Notes: generated by a model not told the origin, from the letters alone. Positions 50,057 through 58,666 are shown, counted from the stretch's first letter. The stretch is 64,000 nt of DNA from Pseudomonadota bacterium (GCA_020161855.1 JAIUNJ010000008.1:1-64000), one strand, 5' to 3'. A program made the numbers and translations.

Positions 50057-50253
50057 TGCGGCGGCTTCTGAATCGGCGGCGCATCACTGGACTCGAGCGC
50101 CTGCATCTCCTCGTTCAGGCGGCGCAACTGCCGTTCCAGCGCTTCGATCTTCTTCCATTGCCCGGTGATCACATCGTTGAGGTCGGCGATGGCCCTGTCC
50201 TGATGGGCAAGGCGGATCTCCAGATCGTCAATCCGCGTCTCAAGGCTCGTCAT
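50050..50253 (-). CDS. slyX: SlyX family protein
   Basis: 67-residue coiled-coil protein: MTSLETRIDDLEIRLAHQDRAIADLNDVITGQWKKIEALERQLRRL, ending in the conserved PPHY-type tail. Function of SlyX is unknown in the literature I know. Start has GGAGTGTTTGCG upstream. Adjacent to the broken hemolysin III gene on the same strand. Confidence 0.88.
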   Translation of the reverse strand: MTSLETRIDDLEIRLAHQDRAIADLNDVITGQWKKIEALERQLRRLNEEMQALESSDAPPIQKPPHY

Positions 50254-50279
50254 CGCAAACACTCCCATGAGGGCCGCTG

Positions 50280-50924
50280 TTACAGGTAGAGCCAGGCAAT
50301 GCCAATGAAATGACAGGCCGCCGCAGCGACAACGAAGCCATGCCAGATGGCTCGCTGATAGCGGAGGCCGTCCCAAAGATAGAAGGGCACCCCTGCCGAA
50401 TAGAGCAGCCCACCCGCGACAACCAGGCCCGAAGTCACCCCCGGCAGCGCCTGCCAGAACGAATGGGCCGCAAGGATTCCGGCCCAGCCCAGCACGAGAT
50501 AGGTGGCGACGGCGAGCCGGCCATGACGGCCCGGCAGGGCCAGTTTGACAAAGACACCAAGCCCTGCCCCGATCCACATCACTGCGGCCAGAAGCATGGC
50601 CAGCCATGCTTCATGGAGGCGGAGCAGAAGCGGCGTATAGGTGGCTGCGATCATCACATAGATCGCGGAATGGTCGAAGCGCCGCAGCAGCTACTTCAGC
50701 GGTGACACGGGCATGAGGTTATAGGCCGCCGAAATGCCGAGCATAGTCACAAGCGCCAGCACATAGAGACCAAAGACAGCAGCTTCACCGGCAGCGCCAC
50801 TCAGGGCTCGCGCGAGCACGAATCCACCGCCAAACAGGGCCGCGACAAGGCCAATGCCATGAACCAGCCCATCGGCCAGCAACTCGCCGCGGCCATGAGT
50901 ACGTTGCGCAAGGACGTGGGCCAT
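50280..50924 (-). pseudogene. Hemolysin III/TrhA-type membrane protein interrupted by an amber codon
   Basis: The minus strand reads as one continuous hemolysin III (YqfA/PAQR-like) frame of 215 codons. It is broken only by TAG at 50691-50693 (codon 78). Upstream: RGELLADGLVHGIGLVAALFGGG and AAYNLMPVSPLK. Directly after the stop, in the same frame: LLRRFDHSAIYVMIAATYTPLLL and HGFVVAAAACHFIGIAW, with the family His/Asp residues intact. Relatives usually have Trp at the TAG position (P-W-K-W-x-L-R-R), so a single TGG-to-TAG change is likely. Start at 50922-50924. Whether it is dead, a sequencing error or read through is open. Confidence 0.82.
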
Positions 50925-51032
50925 GGCGCATACTCTGCGCAAAGCCCGCTGGCGCGTCAATGCGCTGAGGTCATGGGCCTGTTTGACAAACCGCTGTGTC
51001 ACGGTTCAAGTGCGACTTCACGAGATTCAATC

Positions 51033-51650
51033 ATGACACTTGAAGCTTTTCTTGCCTTCACCGCCGCTACGGCAATCCTCCTGGTCATTCCCGGCCCGAC
51101 GATACTGCTCGTGGTGTCCTATGCGCTGGGCCAGGGATGGCGTTCGGCCTTGCCGACGGCCATCGGCGTGGCACTCGGCGATTTCACCGCGATGACGCTC
51201 TCGCTCTTCGGTGTGGGCGCCCTGCTCATGGCCTCGGCCACGCTCTTCACAATCCTCAAGTGGGCCGGTGCTGCCTATCTCATCTATCTCGGCATCAAGC
51301 TCTTCCGCTCCGGCGGTTCACTCGATGTGAAACCGGTCACCGTGGACAAGAAGGCGATCACCATGATCGGTCATGCCTGGCTGGTCACCGCGCTCAATCC
51401 CAAGAGCATCACCTTCTTCGTGGCCTTCGTACCGCAGTTTGTGAACCACGCGCTGCCCTTTGCCAACCAGGCGGCAATCTTCGTGGCCACTTTCGTGGTT
51501 CTCGCCTTTGCCAATGCCCTTGGCTATGCCTTCATCGCCTCGCGGGCGCGCGGCATGGTGGGCAATCCCCGGACCATCCGGCTTTTCAACCGCACGGGCG
51601 GAAGCCTGCTGGTGGGGGCTGGCATTGCCACCGTCGCGATCCGTCACTAA
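51033..51650 (+). CDS. LysE/RhtB-family amino-acid exporter
   Basis: 205-residue membrane protein with six helices. Start MTLEAFLAFTAATAILLVIPGPTILLVVSYALGQGWRSAL contains the family P-G-P motif. AGAAYLIYLGIKLFRSG and FLVAF-like VTALNPKSITFFVAFVPQF (N-P-K) are the other hallmarks. Probably exports an amino acid or homoserine-lactone-like compound. The true start is 51033 (longer frame to 50859 overlaps the divergent gene and is not conserved). First of a six-gene overlapped run. Confidence 0.92.
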   Translation: MTLEAFLAFTAATAILLVIPGPTILLVVSYALGQGWRSALPTAIGVALGDFTAMTLSLFGVGALLMASATLFTILKWAGAAYLIYLGIKLFRSGGSLDVKPVTVDKKAITMIGHAWLVTALNPKSITFFVAFVPQFVNHALPFANQAAIFVATFVVLAFANALGYAFIASRARGMVGNPRTIRLFNRTGGSLLVGAGIATVAIRH

Positions 51651-51654
51651 CACC

Positions 51655-52374
51655 TTGCCGAAACTGGGCGCAGCGGCCGTCGCGCTGGCGATCCTTTTCG
51701 CGCTGGCCGGCCTCGCCTACGGCGCGCAGCAGTTGCAGAGCCCAGCGCTTCATCTGAAGGGTGGCGCGCATACGGCACCGCGCATTGCCCTCACCTTCGA
51801 TGCCTGTATGGGCGGCATCGACCGCCGCATCCTCAATGTGCTGGTCGAGCAGCGCGTCAAGGCGACGATCTTCGTCACGGCGCGCTGGCTCAAATACAAT
51901 CGCGAGGCCCTCGCCATCTTCCTTGCCCATCCAGAGCTCTTCACGCTGGAGGACCACGGCGCCCAGCATGAGGCTCCCATCGACTGGCCCGGCCATCTCT
52001 TCGGCGTGAAGCATGCGGGCTCCCTCAGTGCCGTCCATGCCGAGATCATCGACGGCGCCAAGGCCATCACTGCGGCCACCGGGAAGCGCCCGAAGTGGTA
52101 TCGCGGAGCTACCGCCTGGTATTCACCCAAGGCCCTCATCGCCATCAAGGATCTGGGGTATCGCCTTGGTGGCTATTCCCTGTCGGGCGATGGCGGCGCG
52201 CAGTACTCGCGCCATGAGGCCGAGCGGATGATGCTCACCGCCAGGGACGGCGATGTCATACTGGCCCATATCAATCAACCGAAGCGCGAGGCGGGCCAGG
52301 GCGTGGCCGATGCCATCATCGCGCTCAAGCAGCGCGGCTATGTCTTTGTCGGCCTCGACGACGCGGAGCCGTGA
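51655..52374 (+). CDS. Polysaccharide deacetylase-like protein
   Basis: 239 residues from a TTG at 51655, four bases after the lysE stop; no ATG or GTG is available before the hydrophobic leader (LGAAAVALAILFALAGLAYGAQQ), a signal peptide or anchor. The NodB-type domain begins RIALTFDACMGGIDRRILNVLVEQRVKATIFVTARWLKYN: TFD gives the catalytic-base Asp, but the second Asp of the usual T-F-D-D is Ala. Metal-type His appear in EDHGAQHEAPIDWP, and DGDVILAHINQPKREAG is motif 5. Likely periplasmic; activity on a carbohydrate is inferred. Confidence 0.8.
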   Translation: MPKLGAAAVALAILFALAGLAYGAQQLQSPALHLKGGAHTAPRIALTFDACMGGIDRRILNVLVEQRVKATIFVTARWLKYNREALAIFLAHPELFTLEDHGAQHEAPIDWPGHLFGVKHAGSLSAVHAEIIDGAKAITAATGKRPKWYRGATAWYSPKALIAIKDLGYRLGGYSLSGDGGAQYSRHEAERMMLTARDGDVILAHINQPKREAGQGVADAIIALKQRGYVFVGLDDAEP

Positions 52375-52393
52375 CGATAGCTTCGGAATTGTC

Positions 52394-52699
52394 ATGGACG
52401 GCAGTTCCGATATTCCCCCTGTCAGCCTCGGCCACAACGGTGGCCCGGCGCTGGATGATTTGCCCTTTGCCTGGGGCGAGGCGCCAATCGATGTCTACTA
52501 TGCGTGGAAGCGCGCGCATGAAGCAGTCTGGAAGAATGTTTCCTACAACACCCTGCTCCGCCGTGTGACCGCCGCCGCTGCCCTCGGCCTCACCTATGAG
52601 GAATACGTGCTCGAGCTGCTCTACAACGGCCGGCACCTGCAACTTGGCGATGCCGGCCGGATTGCAGCCATCAAGACCTCGCGCAGGCGCCCTGCATGA
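52394..52699 (+). CDS. Conserved-looking small protein of unknown function
   Basis: 101 residues starting MDGSSDIPPVSLGHNGGPALDD. The N-terminal SLGHNGGPALDD motif is one I recognise from many short alphaproteobacterial proteins of unknown role. The rest is helical (YYAWKRAHEAVWKNVSYNTLLRRVTAAAALGLTYEEYVLELLYNGRHL). No membrane segment. ATGA overlap with the GNAT gene couples their translation. Confidence 0.7.
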   Translation: MDGSSDIPPVSLGHNGGPALDDLPFAWGEAPIDVYYAWKRAHEAVWKNVSYNTLLRRVTAAAALGLTYEEYVLELLYNGRHLQLGDAGRIAAIKTSRRRPA

Positions 52700-53457
52700 G
52701 GCAGGATTCCGTCGCCATGGCCGAGCTTCTCGAGGGCAAGCTGCTGCGGGTCTGGCCTTCGGTCAGCACCACATTGCGCGAGGGCTGGGCTATCCGCCTC
52801 GCGCACGGCTACTCGGGGCGCAGCAATTCAGCCTCTGCCCTTGTGCCGGGCTCCCGCCTGCCGCCTGCACTTCTGGACGAAATCGAGGCCACATACAGGG
52901 TCGCGGGACAGGCATCACAATTCCGGTTGTCTCCGCTTGCCACCGCCGATGCCGGGCAGATCCTGGCCGGCCGCGGCTACAGGGCTCTCAACGAAGCGCT
53001 GACGATGACGGCGCTGCTTCAGCCCCCCAAAATGCAGGACGCCATCGCAGAGCTTGTCATTGAAACCACGCCATCGCCGGCGTGGCTCTCTGGCGTCACG
53101 GGCCTCAATGACGATCCGTCAAAGCGCAGGCCGGAGCACCTGCACGCCATTGTCAGCCGCTTCACAATACCCGCCGCCTTCGCCACCATTTCCCTTGACC
53201 AACAGGCCGCTGGCTTTGGCCTGCTGGCCGTCGATGATGGCTGGGCAGAGCTGGGTTCGATCATTCTCGCACCGCAAGCCCGGGGCAAGGGCCTGGGTCG
53301 AAAACTCGTCACAGGCCTCCTCGGCTGGTCCCAATCCGTAGGTGCGCGGCAAGCCTTCCTTCAGGTCGATGCAACGAACGACGTAGCAATCAGCCTCTAC
53401 CGCTCGCTGGGCTTTTCACCCGTATACCGCTACCAGACCATGAGACGCATAGAATGA
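52696..53457 (+). CDS. GNAT-family N-acetyltransferase
   Basis: 253 residues. The C-terminal GNAT domain has the acetyl-CoA loop SIILAPQARGKGLGRKLVTGLLGWSQSVGARQAFLQVDATNDVAISLYRSLGF (Q/R-x-x-G-x-G/A pattern at ARGKGLG). The N-terminal half is a degenerate second GNAT-like repeat. Acceptor unknown. Overlaps both neighbours by ATGA. Confidence 0.88.
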   Translation: MRQDSVAMAELLEGKLLRVWPSVSTTLREGWAIRLAHGYSGRSNSASALVPGSRLPPALLDEIEATYRVAGQASQFRLSPLATADAGQILAGRGYRALNEALTMTALLQPPKMQDAIAELVIETTPSPAWLSGVTGLNDDPSKRRPEHLHAIVSRFTIPAAFATISLDQQAAGFGLLAVDDGWAELGSIILAPQARGKGLGRKLVTGLLGWSQSVGARQAFLQVDATNDVAISLYRSLGFSPVYRYQTMRRIE

Positions 53458-54176
53458 ATCTCCGTCCGTACCGCCAGACGCACCCACAGGAAGCAGCAAC
53501 CTTGTTTCTGGCCCTGTTTCTGGCCACTGACGCGGTCATCATTGCACTCGATATCTACACCTGGATCACAGGACTCAAGGTACCCTATCTCACGGTCAGC
53601 CAGGATTTGGGCTTCGGAGAATCCTTCGAATACGTCAAGTTCCTGTGGGCAGCGATACTCACAGCGTGGCTTGCTGTGCGCATGGACAGGATCGGCTACA
53701 TTATATGGAGTTTTGTTTTCCTGGGCCTCATTGTCGATGACGCCATGCAGTTGCATGAAACGATCGGCACATACCTGACCCGGACCTTGTCCATCCCTTC
53801 CGCGTTCGGTCTGCGCGGCCAGGATTTTGGCGAGTTGCTCGCCATGGCAGCTGGCTCACTGGTCCTCGTGCCCGCTTTGCTCTTCAGCTACTTGCTCTCA
53901 GATACCGGCGTCCGAACGGCACAACGCCGCTGGATAAAATGGCTCGTCCTGCTGGCCATCTTTGGCGTGCTGGTTGATGCTGTCCACAGCCTCTTCCTTC
54001 AGACACCGTCATTGGAGCGGCTATTTTCCATTCTCGAGGATGGCGGCGAGCTGGTCGTGATATCGTTCCTCGTCGCGGCGGTGCTGGACACCTTTATGGC
54101 CTCACGCCGCTACGTGACAGATCGCCTCCGCCACGATAGCCTACAGGCAGCAGCCAGAGGGTCCCGCCATGAATGA
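53454..54176 (+). CDS. Multi-pass membrane protein of unknown function
   Basis: 240 residues with about six hydrophobic segments: LFLALFLATDAVIIALDIYTWI, YVKFLWAAILTAWLAV, YIIWSFVFLGLIVDDAMQL, LAMAAGSLVLVPALLFSYLL, WLVLLAIFGVLVDAVHSLF and VVISFLVAAVLDTFMA. Acidic and His residues near membrane faces (DDAMQLHE, DAVHS) could bind a metal, but no family was recognised. ATGA overlap with the GNAT gene and 8-bp overlap with the HD gene. Confidence 0.7.
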   Translation: MNLRPYRQTHPQEAATLFLALFLATDAVIIALDIYTWITGLKVPYLTVSQDLGFGESFEYVKFLWAAILTAWLAVRMDRIGYIIWSFVFLGLIVDDAMQLHETIGTYLTRTLSIPSAFGLRGQDFGELLAMAAGSLVLVPALLFSYLLSDTGVRTAQRRWIKWLVLLAIFGVLVDAVHSLFLQTPSLERLFSILEDGGELVVISFLVAAVLDTFMASRRYVTDRLRHDSLQAAARGSRHE

Positions 54177-54807
54177 TCATCCCCGCCAGGTCTCCTTTTC
54201 CGCCATGAAGGACGGCACCAGGGAAGACTATCTCCTTCTCCGCGAACTTGAAGAGCCCTTCGTGAAGGCCACTGTCGACCGGATCCTGAAAGCCTTGGCC
54301 GAACAGGAAGATGAGACGATGGAGGGTTACAAGATTTCCCGCCTGGCCCACGGGCTGCAATCGGCCACGCGGGCATGGCGCGATGGTGCTGACATCGACT
54401 GGGTGGTTGGCGCCCTGCTCCATGATATTGGCGATGGCCTCGCGCCACAGAACCACGATGAATATGCCGCCACCATCATCCGCCCCTACATGCGCGAGGA
54501 AGTGGTGTGGACCGTGCAGCATCATGGCGCTTTCCAGATGCTTTATTATGCCCATCATTACGGCTGGAACCAGCACGAGCGCGAGAAGTACCGCGGTGAA
54601 TTCTACTTCGATTCCTGCGCCGGCTTCTGCGAACGCTGGGACCAGGCAAGCTTTGATCCGGACTACGAGACCTTGCCGCTTTCGTTCTTTGTGCCACTGG
54701 TGCGCCAGGTCTTCGCCCGGCCGCCCTACAAGCCTGAGACCCTGCAGGCAGGCATCAAGAAACCTTTGTATGATCCCGTAGTGGCAAAGGAAAGAGCGGC
54801 CGCCTGA
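54169..54807 (+). CDS. HD-domain protein, possibly PhnZ/MIOX-like
   Basis: 212 residues. HD superfamily ligands: SRLAHGLQSATRAWRDGADIDWVVGALLHDIGDGLAPQNHDEYAATIIRPYMREEVVWTVQHHGAFQMLYYAHHYG. The H...HD...H...H spacing, with an Asp three residues after HD (HDIGD) and a second HH, resembles the mixed-valent di-iron oxygenase branch (PhnZ, MIOX) more than ordinary phosphohydrolases. Substrate unknown. Last gene of the operon. Confidence 0.75.
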   Translation: MNDHPRQVSFSAMKDGTREDYLLLRELEEPFVKATVDRILKALAEQEDETMEGYKISRLAHGLQSATRAWRDGADIDWVVGALLHDIGDGLAPQNHDEYAATIIRPYMREEVVWTVQHHGAFQMLYYAHHYGWNQHEREKYRGEFYFDSCAGFCERWDQASFDPDYETLPLSFFVPLVRQVFARPPYKPETLQAGIKKPLYDPVVAKERAAA

Positions 54808-54818
54808 GGCAGCCGCTC
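54785..54818 (-). terminator. Terminator of the Cys-repeat protein gene
   Basis: Stem GAGCGGC / GCCGCTC with an inner GCCT-g-AGGC pair (54794-54818). On the minus strand TTTCCTTT follows. It overlaps the last codons of the convergent HD gene. Confidence 0.65.
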
Positions 54819-54847
54819 CAAATTCCCTATTCTCTGTTCTCCCGGTT

Positions 54848-56554
54848 TCAGTTGCTGGCCTGAATCTTCGCGCGCGCCGGCCGCTTTCCCTTGTTGATCA
54901 GCTTGCCTGGAACACAGGCCTGTCCCACGAGATTGTAGCCGGGCTTGCACAGAATGCTCACCTTGGGCTTTTTCTGGCAGGTTTTGCCAACTTTCACGAA
55001 GCCCGGCTTGCACAGAATGCTGACCTCGGGCTTCTTCTGGCAGGTTTTGCCAACCAGCATGAACCCCGGCTTGCAGAAGATGCTGACGTCAGGCTTCTGG
55101 CCGGAATGGGTCGGCTTTGGTGCCGTCGTCAGATCGTCGGCCTGAGGGTCGAAGGCCGGCTTGTTGCAGGTAAAGTCAAGCGAGGCCTTGTCGATGGTCA
55201 CGCGGGCACCGCTCGGCTTCACCTCCTGCAACGTGCACTGGATGGTCCGCGTGCGGCTGATGTTGAGGTAATGGCTGCCCGTGGCTGCGAAGGTGGCGCC
55301 GCCCTGGGCAAAACCCTGCTTCGTGCCTGCAAAGCCCTGTCCGTTTGAACAGCTGATCCGATACTTGAAGCTGCCCGGTGCGTTGCGCTGCACGTCGAAG
55401 GCAATCTGACCCTTGCGCGGACAGAGCTTCTTTCCACCGGCACTGTCAGCCATGGTGACGCTTCCCGTCCACGACGGCAGCGGCTTGTCCTGCCCCGCAT
55501 CCGGTGTACCGTTGCTCAGGCCGCCGCCGCCCGCACCAGTGCAATGCACGGTGATGTCCTTCCAGTTGGTCGACGGCGCAAAGCTGTCACCGAGAACTTC
55601 CGCCTTGAACTGCAGATAGGTCGTGGCGTCGAACTTCTCGCTGCGAACCAGATCGGCGAAGTAGCCGTTCTTGCCCGCGTCGTATGACGACCAGGCGCTC
55701 TTTACCTCGGCCGTCGTCGAGCCTGAGCCCTGCTTGCGCCACAGCTTCACATCGACCGGGCCTGCCTTGGTGGTTTGCACGCGCGTGGTCACGCGCAGCG
55801 CCGGGCACTTGGTGGCTGGGTTCGGGCCATCGGTGTTGGCCCCATTGAGCGTGGCGAGGAACAGCTTCACGTCCTTCGCCTTGAAGTCGGGCGTGGGAGC
55901 CGCAAGATCATCGGTAGGTGCCTTGATCACGGGATCGCAGACGACCTTCAGCTTGAAACTGTCTGTCTTCGAGTGTTCAACATTGTCGGGGAAGCCTGAC
56001 GCTCCCACCTCCATGACGATGTTCTTGTCGAGAACCACGCGGCCGGTCTCTGCAACCAGCGTGGCATAGAGCGTCGTCGTGAATTCATGCTTCTTCGTCG
56101 GGCCATTGGCCTGAAGCTTGGCATTGCAGGCACTCAGAATCTGACCGCCGAACGGCGTCGTGGCAATCCCGGTGCTGCTGCTCACCGGCAGTTTGTCCTT
56201 GTTGACGCCGAGGATCAGGTCTTCCTTGGCGTCCCGCTGCGCATAGGGTTTCGACCAGAGTTTTGGCATCCCCTTGCACTGGTTGCCTCCGCATTGCGCA
56301 AGAACAATGCCGACCTTTTCAACCGTGCCGGATCCCTTCGTATCGATGTTGAAATGAACGCCAAAGGGCGCACCGCCTGCTTTGAAGGCGTTCCACGTCT
56401 TGCCGTCAGTCGAGATGACATGAAGGGGTTGCATCGCGTCGTCGGCCTTGAAGGAAAAGGTCTTGATCTTGGCGGTCTCGGCGCTGGCTGCGCCGGCAAG
56501 AAGCAGCGTTGTCGAAAGCAAAAGGCTGGAAGCCTTGGCGAGTGGACGTAACAT
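54848..56554 (-). CDS. Secreted protein with three C-terminal 21-residue cysteine repeats
   Basis: 568 residues; no known family recognised. Signal peptide MLRPLAKASSLLLSTTLLLAGAASA (cleavage near residue 25). The mature part has two long beta-rich halves with dispersed Cys pairs (CGGNQC; VVCDPVIKAP; TKCPALRVTT; DITVHCTGAGGGG; KLCPRKGQIAFDV; YRISCSNGQGF; IQCTLQEVKP; LDFTCNKPAF). Residues 487-549 are three near-identical 21-mers of the form KP-x-VSI-x-CKPG(F/Y)-x4-G-x2-C, each with Cys 11 residues apart. A basic tail (GKRPARAKIQASN) follows. I infer a disulfide-rich periplasmic or surface protein. A dedicated terminator lies after it; 156 bp upstream of the start the neighbouring gene (rraA-like) ends. 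Confidence 0.8.
   Translation of the reverse strand: MLRPLAKASSLLLSTTLLLAGAASAETAKIKTFSFKADDAMQPLHVISTDGKTWNAFKAGGAPFGVHFNIDTKGSGTVEKVGIVLAQCGGNQCKGMPKLWSKPYAQRDAKEDLILGVNKDKLPVSSSTGIATTPFGGQILSACNAKLQANGPTKKHEFTTTLYATLVAETGRVVLDKNIVMEVGASGFPDNVEHSKTDSFKLKVVCDPVIKAPTDDLAAPTPDFKAKDVKLFLATLNGANTDGPNPATKCPALRVTTRVQTTKAGPVDVKLWRKQGSGSTTAEVKSAWSSYDAGKNGYFADLVRSEKFDATTYLQFKAEVLGDSFAPSTNWKDITVHCTGAGGGGLSNGTPDAGQDKPLPSWTGSVTMADSAGGKKLCPRKGQIAFDVQRNAPGSFKYRISCSNGQGFAGTKQGFAQGGATFAATGSHYLNISRTRTIQCTLQEVKPSGARVTIDKASLDFTCNKPAFDPQADDLTTAPKPTHSGQKPDVSIFCKPGFMLVGKTCQKKPEVSILCKPGFVKVGKTCQKKPKVSILCKPGYNLVGQACVPGKLINKGKRPARAKIQASN
54908..55096 (-). repeat. Three tandem 63-bp coding repeats
   Basis: Codons 487-549 of the secreted protein form three 63-bp units. 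The second and third are nearly identical at DNA level around the GGCAGGTTTTGCCAA(C/A) segment, suggesting recent duplication. Confidence 0.8.
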
Positions 56555-56710
56555 GGTTTCGTTTCCTCAATGAATGTGCGCTTCGCACATGACTTGCCCT
56601 TGACCGATGGGCGTATGGCCAGCGGCATGACTCTGCCCTGAAGGGCGCATTCATCGGAAATTCATCAATGTGGCGAAGGAGAAGGGTTCAGCCGCCTATG
56701 GCGGCCGCCA

Positions 56711-57367
56711 CTACTTCAAGCCAAAGGTCGCGTTGACGGAAGTGCCTGCCTCAAGCGACTTGATCCACTTGTCTTCCAGCGAGAGCTTCTCCTCTGCCGC
56801 TGCAATCAGTGTACGGATCATGTCGTCTGAAAGTACCACAAGGCCGTCGTCGTCGCCGATCACGAGGTCGCCGGGGCTCACCTGCCTGCCGCCGATGCTG
56901 ACGACGCCATTGACCTCACCCTGATCGAGCGCGGTCGGCCCGCGCGGGGTCACGTGGCGGCTGAAGACCGAGAAATCGTCCCAGGCGGCAAGTTCCATCA
57001 CGTCGCGCACGGCACCGTCGCAGACGATCCCCGCAGCACCCAGCCGCCGCAGATGCGCGCCCAGAATGCCGCCGATCATGGCATGGTCACGGTGGCCCTG
57101 TGCATCGATCACCAGCACATCACCCTTGCGCACGAGGTCGAGCGACCACAGCACCGCGCCGAAATCGGGCGCCGAACATTTCACAGTCACCGCCCTGCCG
57201 AAGAGCCGCGGCTGCTGCGCTGCCGGACACAGCGGCCGGATATCGGGATCGACGAGCGCTGCCCCCTTGCTGACGTCCGCAACGATTGCAGCCGGCACAT
57301 TGCGCCAGCGTTCCAGGTCAGCAGTTGCCGGGGCCTTGTCGGTCCGCGGATGGACAATCACAGCCAT
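56711..57367 (-). CDS. RraA-family protein (HMG/CHA aldolase-like)
   Basis: 218 residues with the RraA/dimethylmenaquinone methyltransferase-like fold: VSKGAALVDPDIRPL, GRAVTVKCSAPDFGAVLWSL, GDVLVIDAQGHRDHAMIGGILGAHLRRLGAAGIVCDGAVRDVMEL, then VSPGDLVIGDDDGLVVL. The G-G-x-L-x-x-x-x(20)-D-G-x-x-R-D pattern is that of metal-dependent 4-hydroxy-4-methyl-2-oxoglutarate aldolases. A catabolic aldolase or decarboxylase is likelier than RNase E inhibition. It follows the aminotransferase by 3 bp on the same strand. Confidence 0.85.
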   Translation of the reverse strand: MAVIVHPRTDKAPATADLERWRNVPAAIVADVSKGAALVDPDIRPLCPAAQQPRLFGRAVTVKCSAPDFGAVLWSLDLVRKGDVLVIDAQGHRDHAMIGGILGAHLRRLGAAGIVCDGAVRDVMELAAWDDFSVFSRHVTPRGPTALDQGEVNGVVSIGGRQVSPGDLVIGDDDGLVVLSDDMIRTLIAAAEEKLSLEDKWIKSLEAGTSVNATFGLK

Positions 57368-57370
57368 GTT

Positions 57371-58570
57371 CTATCCCTTCCTCGCCAGTTCATCCTTGAG
57401 CAGTTTGCCAAGCGCCGTCATTCCGGCCACGATCTTCGCATCGGGCTGGCCGGAATAGTTGAGCCGCATGTGATTGTGCTCGAGCTTGTCGGGGAAGAAT
57501 GAGGCCCCCGGCACATAGGCCACTTTCGCTTCACTCAGCGCCCGGCGGCGCATGAAATCTTCGGTGTTGAAGGAAGAAGGCAGCGTGGCCCAGGTGAAGA
57601 GCCCGCCATCCGGATCTGTGAAACGCACCTCCTGCGGAAAGTGCTGGCGCATCGTATCGAGCATCAGGTCCTTCTTGCGGCGGTAGGCCTGGCGCAGCAC
57701 GCCGATATGGTCATCAAGATCAAAGCGCTCGAGGAAGAGCGAGGCCGCCGCCATGTTCACCGTGCTGCATTGCGTATCGGCGGCCAGTTTCAGAAGCCCG
57801 AGCTGCTGGATCAGTTCCGGCGCGGCGATGGCCCATCCCAGGCGCAGGCCCGGCGCCAGGATTTTGGAGAAGCTGCCGAGCAGGATCACCCGCCCCTCAG
57901 TGTCGAGGCTCTTGATCATCGGCGGCGCTTCGCCGGCAAAGCGCACCTCGCGATAGGCCGTGTCCTCGACGACGACGAGATTATGCTTGTTGGCGAGTGC
58001 GATCAGCCGCTTGCGCGCCGCCAGTTCCATGGTGGCGCCCGTCGGGTTCTGGAAGTCAGGGATGGTGTAGAGAAGCTTGGCGCCCGGATTCTTCTTCAGC
58101 ACCTCTTCCAGATGATCCATGTCCATGCCGCCCGGCCCCAGCCGCACACCGGCATAGCGCGGCTGCATCGGGTTGAAGGCGATGAGTACACCCACGAAGG
58201 TCGGGCTCTCGGTGATCACCACATCGCCGGGATCGATCATCAGCTTGGCGACAAGATCGAGCCCCTGCTGGCTTCCCTGCAGCATCAGAACGTCATCGGC
58301 CGTACAGGTCACCCCGTGCCGTGCCATGCGTGCAGCAATTTGCGCCCTGAGCTTCGGCGAACCGTCCGAGACCGTATACTGCATGGCCGACTGGCCCTGC
58401 TCGCGCACCGCCGTGTCGTAGACCGCGTGAAGCTGCTCAAGCGGAAAGAGCGTGGCGTCAGGGTAACCGCCAGCAAAAGAGGTGATGGCCGGGTCCGCCC
58501 CCATGCGCAGAAGCTCGCCCACGGCATTGGGCTGAACAAGATCCATGCGGCGCGCGCGGGGAAGGGTCAT
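57371..58570 (-). CDS. PLP-dependent aminotransferase (2-aminoadipate/aromatic type)
   Basis: 399-residue fold-type I aminotransferase of the LysN/MocR-like subgroup without a DNA-binding domain. Features: ITSFAGGYPDATLFP, MQYTVSDGSPKLRAQIAARM, LQGSQQGLDLVAKLMIDPGD, YTIPDFQNPTGATMELAARKRL, VVEDTAYREVRF, and the PLP lysine in ILLGSFSKILAPGLRLGWAIA. Start at 58568-58570 (MTLPRARRMDLVQPN). Probably transaminates an aromatic, branched or 2-aminoadipate-like amino acid; pairs with the RraA-like gene. Confidence 0.9.
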   Translation of the reverse strand: MTLPRARRMDLVQPNAVGELLRMGADPAITSFAGGYPDATLFPLEQLHAVYDTAVREQGQSAMQYTVSDGSPKLRAQIAARMARHGVTCTADDVLMLQGSQQGLDLVAKLMIDPGDVVITESPTFVGVLIAFNPMQPRYAGVRLGPGGMDMDHLEEVLKKNPGAKLLYTIPDFQNPTGATMELAARKRLIALANKHNLVVVEDTAYREVRFAGEAPPMIKSLDTEGRVILLGSFSKILAPGLRLGWAIAAPELIQQLGLLKLAADTQCSTVNMAAASLFLERFDLDDHIGVLRQAYRRKKDLMLDTMRQHFPQEVRFTDPDGGLFTWATLPSSFNTEDFMRRRALSEAKVAYVPGASFFPDKLEHNHMRLNYSGQPDAKIVAGMTALGKLLKDELARKG

Positions 58571-58666
58571 GCGGTCATCCTCTCTCCCCGCCTCCTTGCA
58601 GGGCTGGCGCGCCCAAGGCAAGGCTGCAATGCAGCATGGCTGCCGCGCCGGACTCGCAGGAAATCG

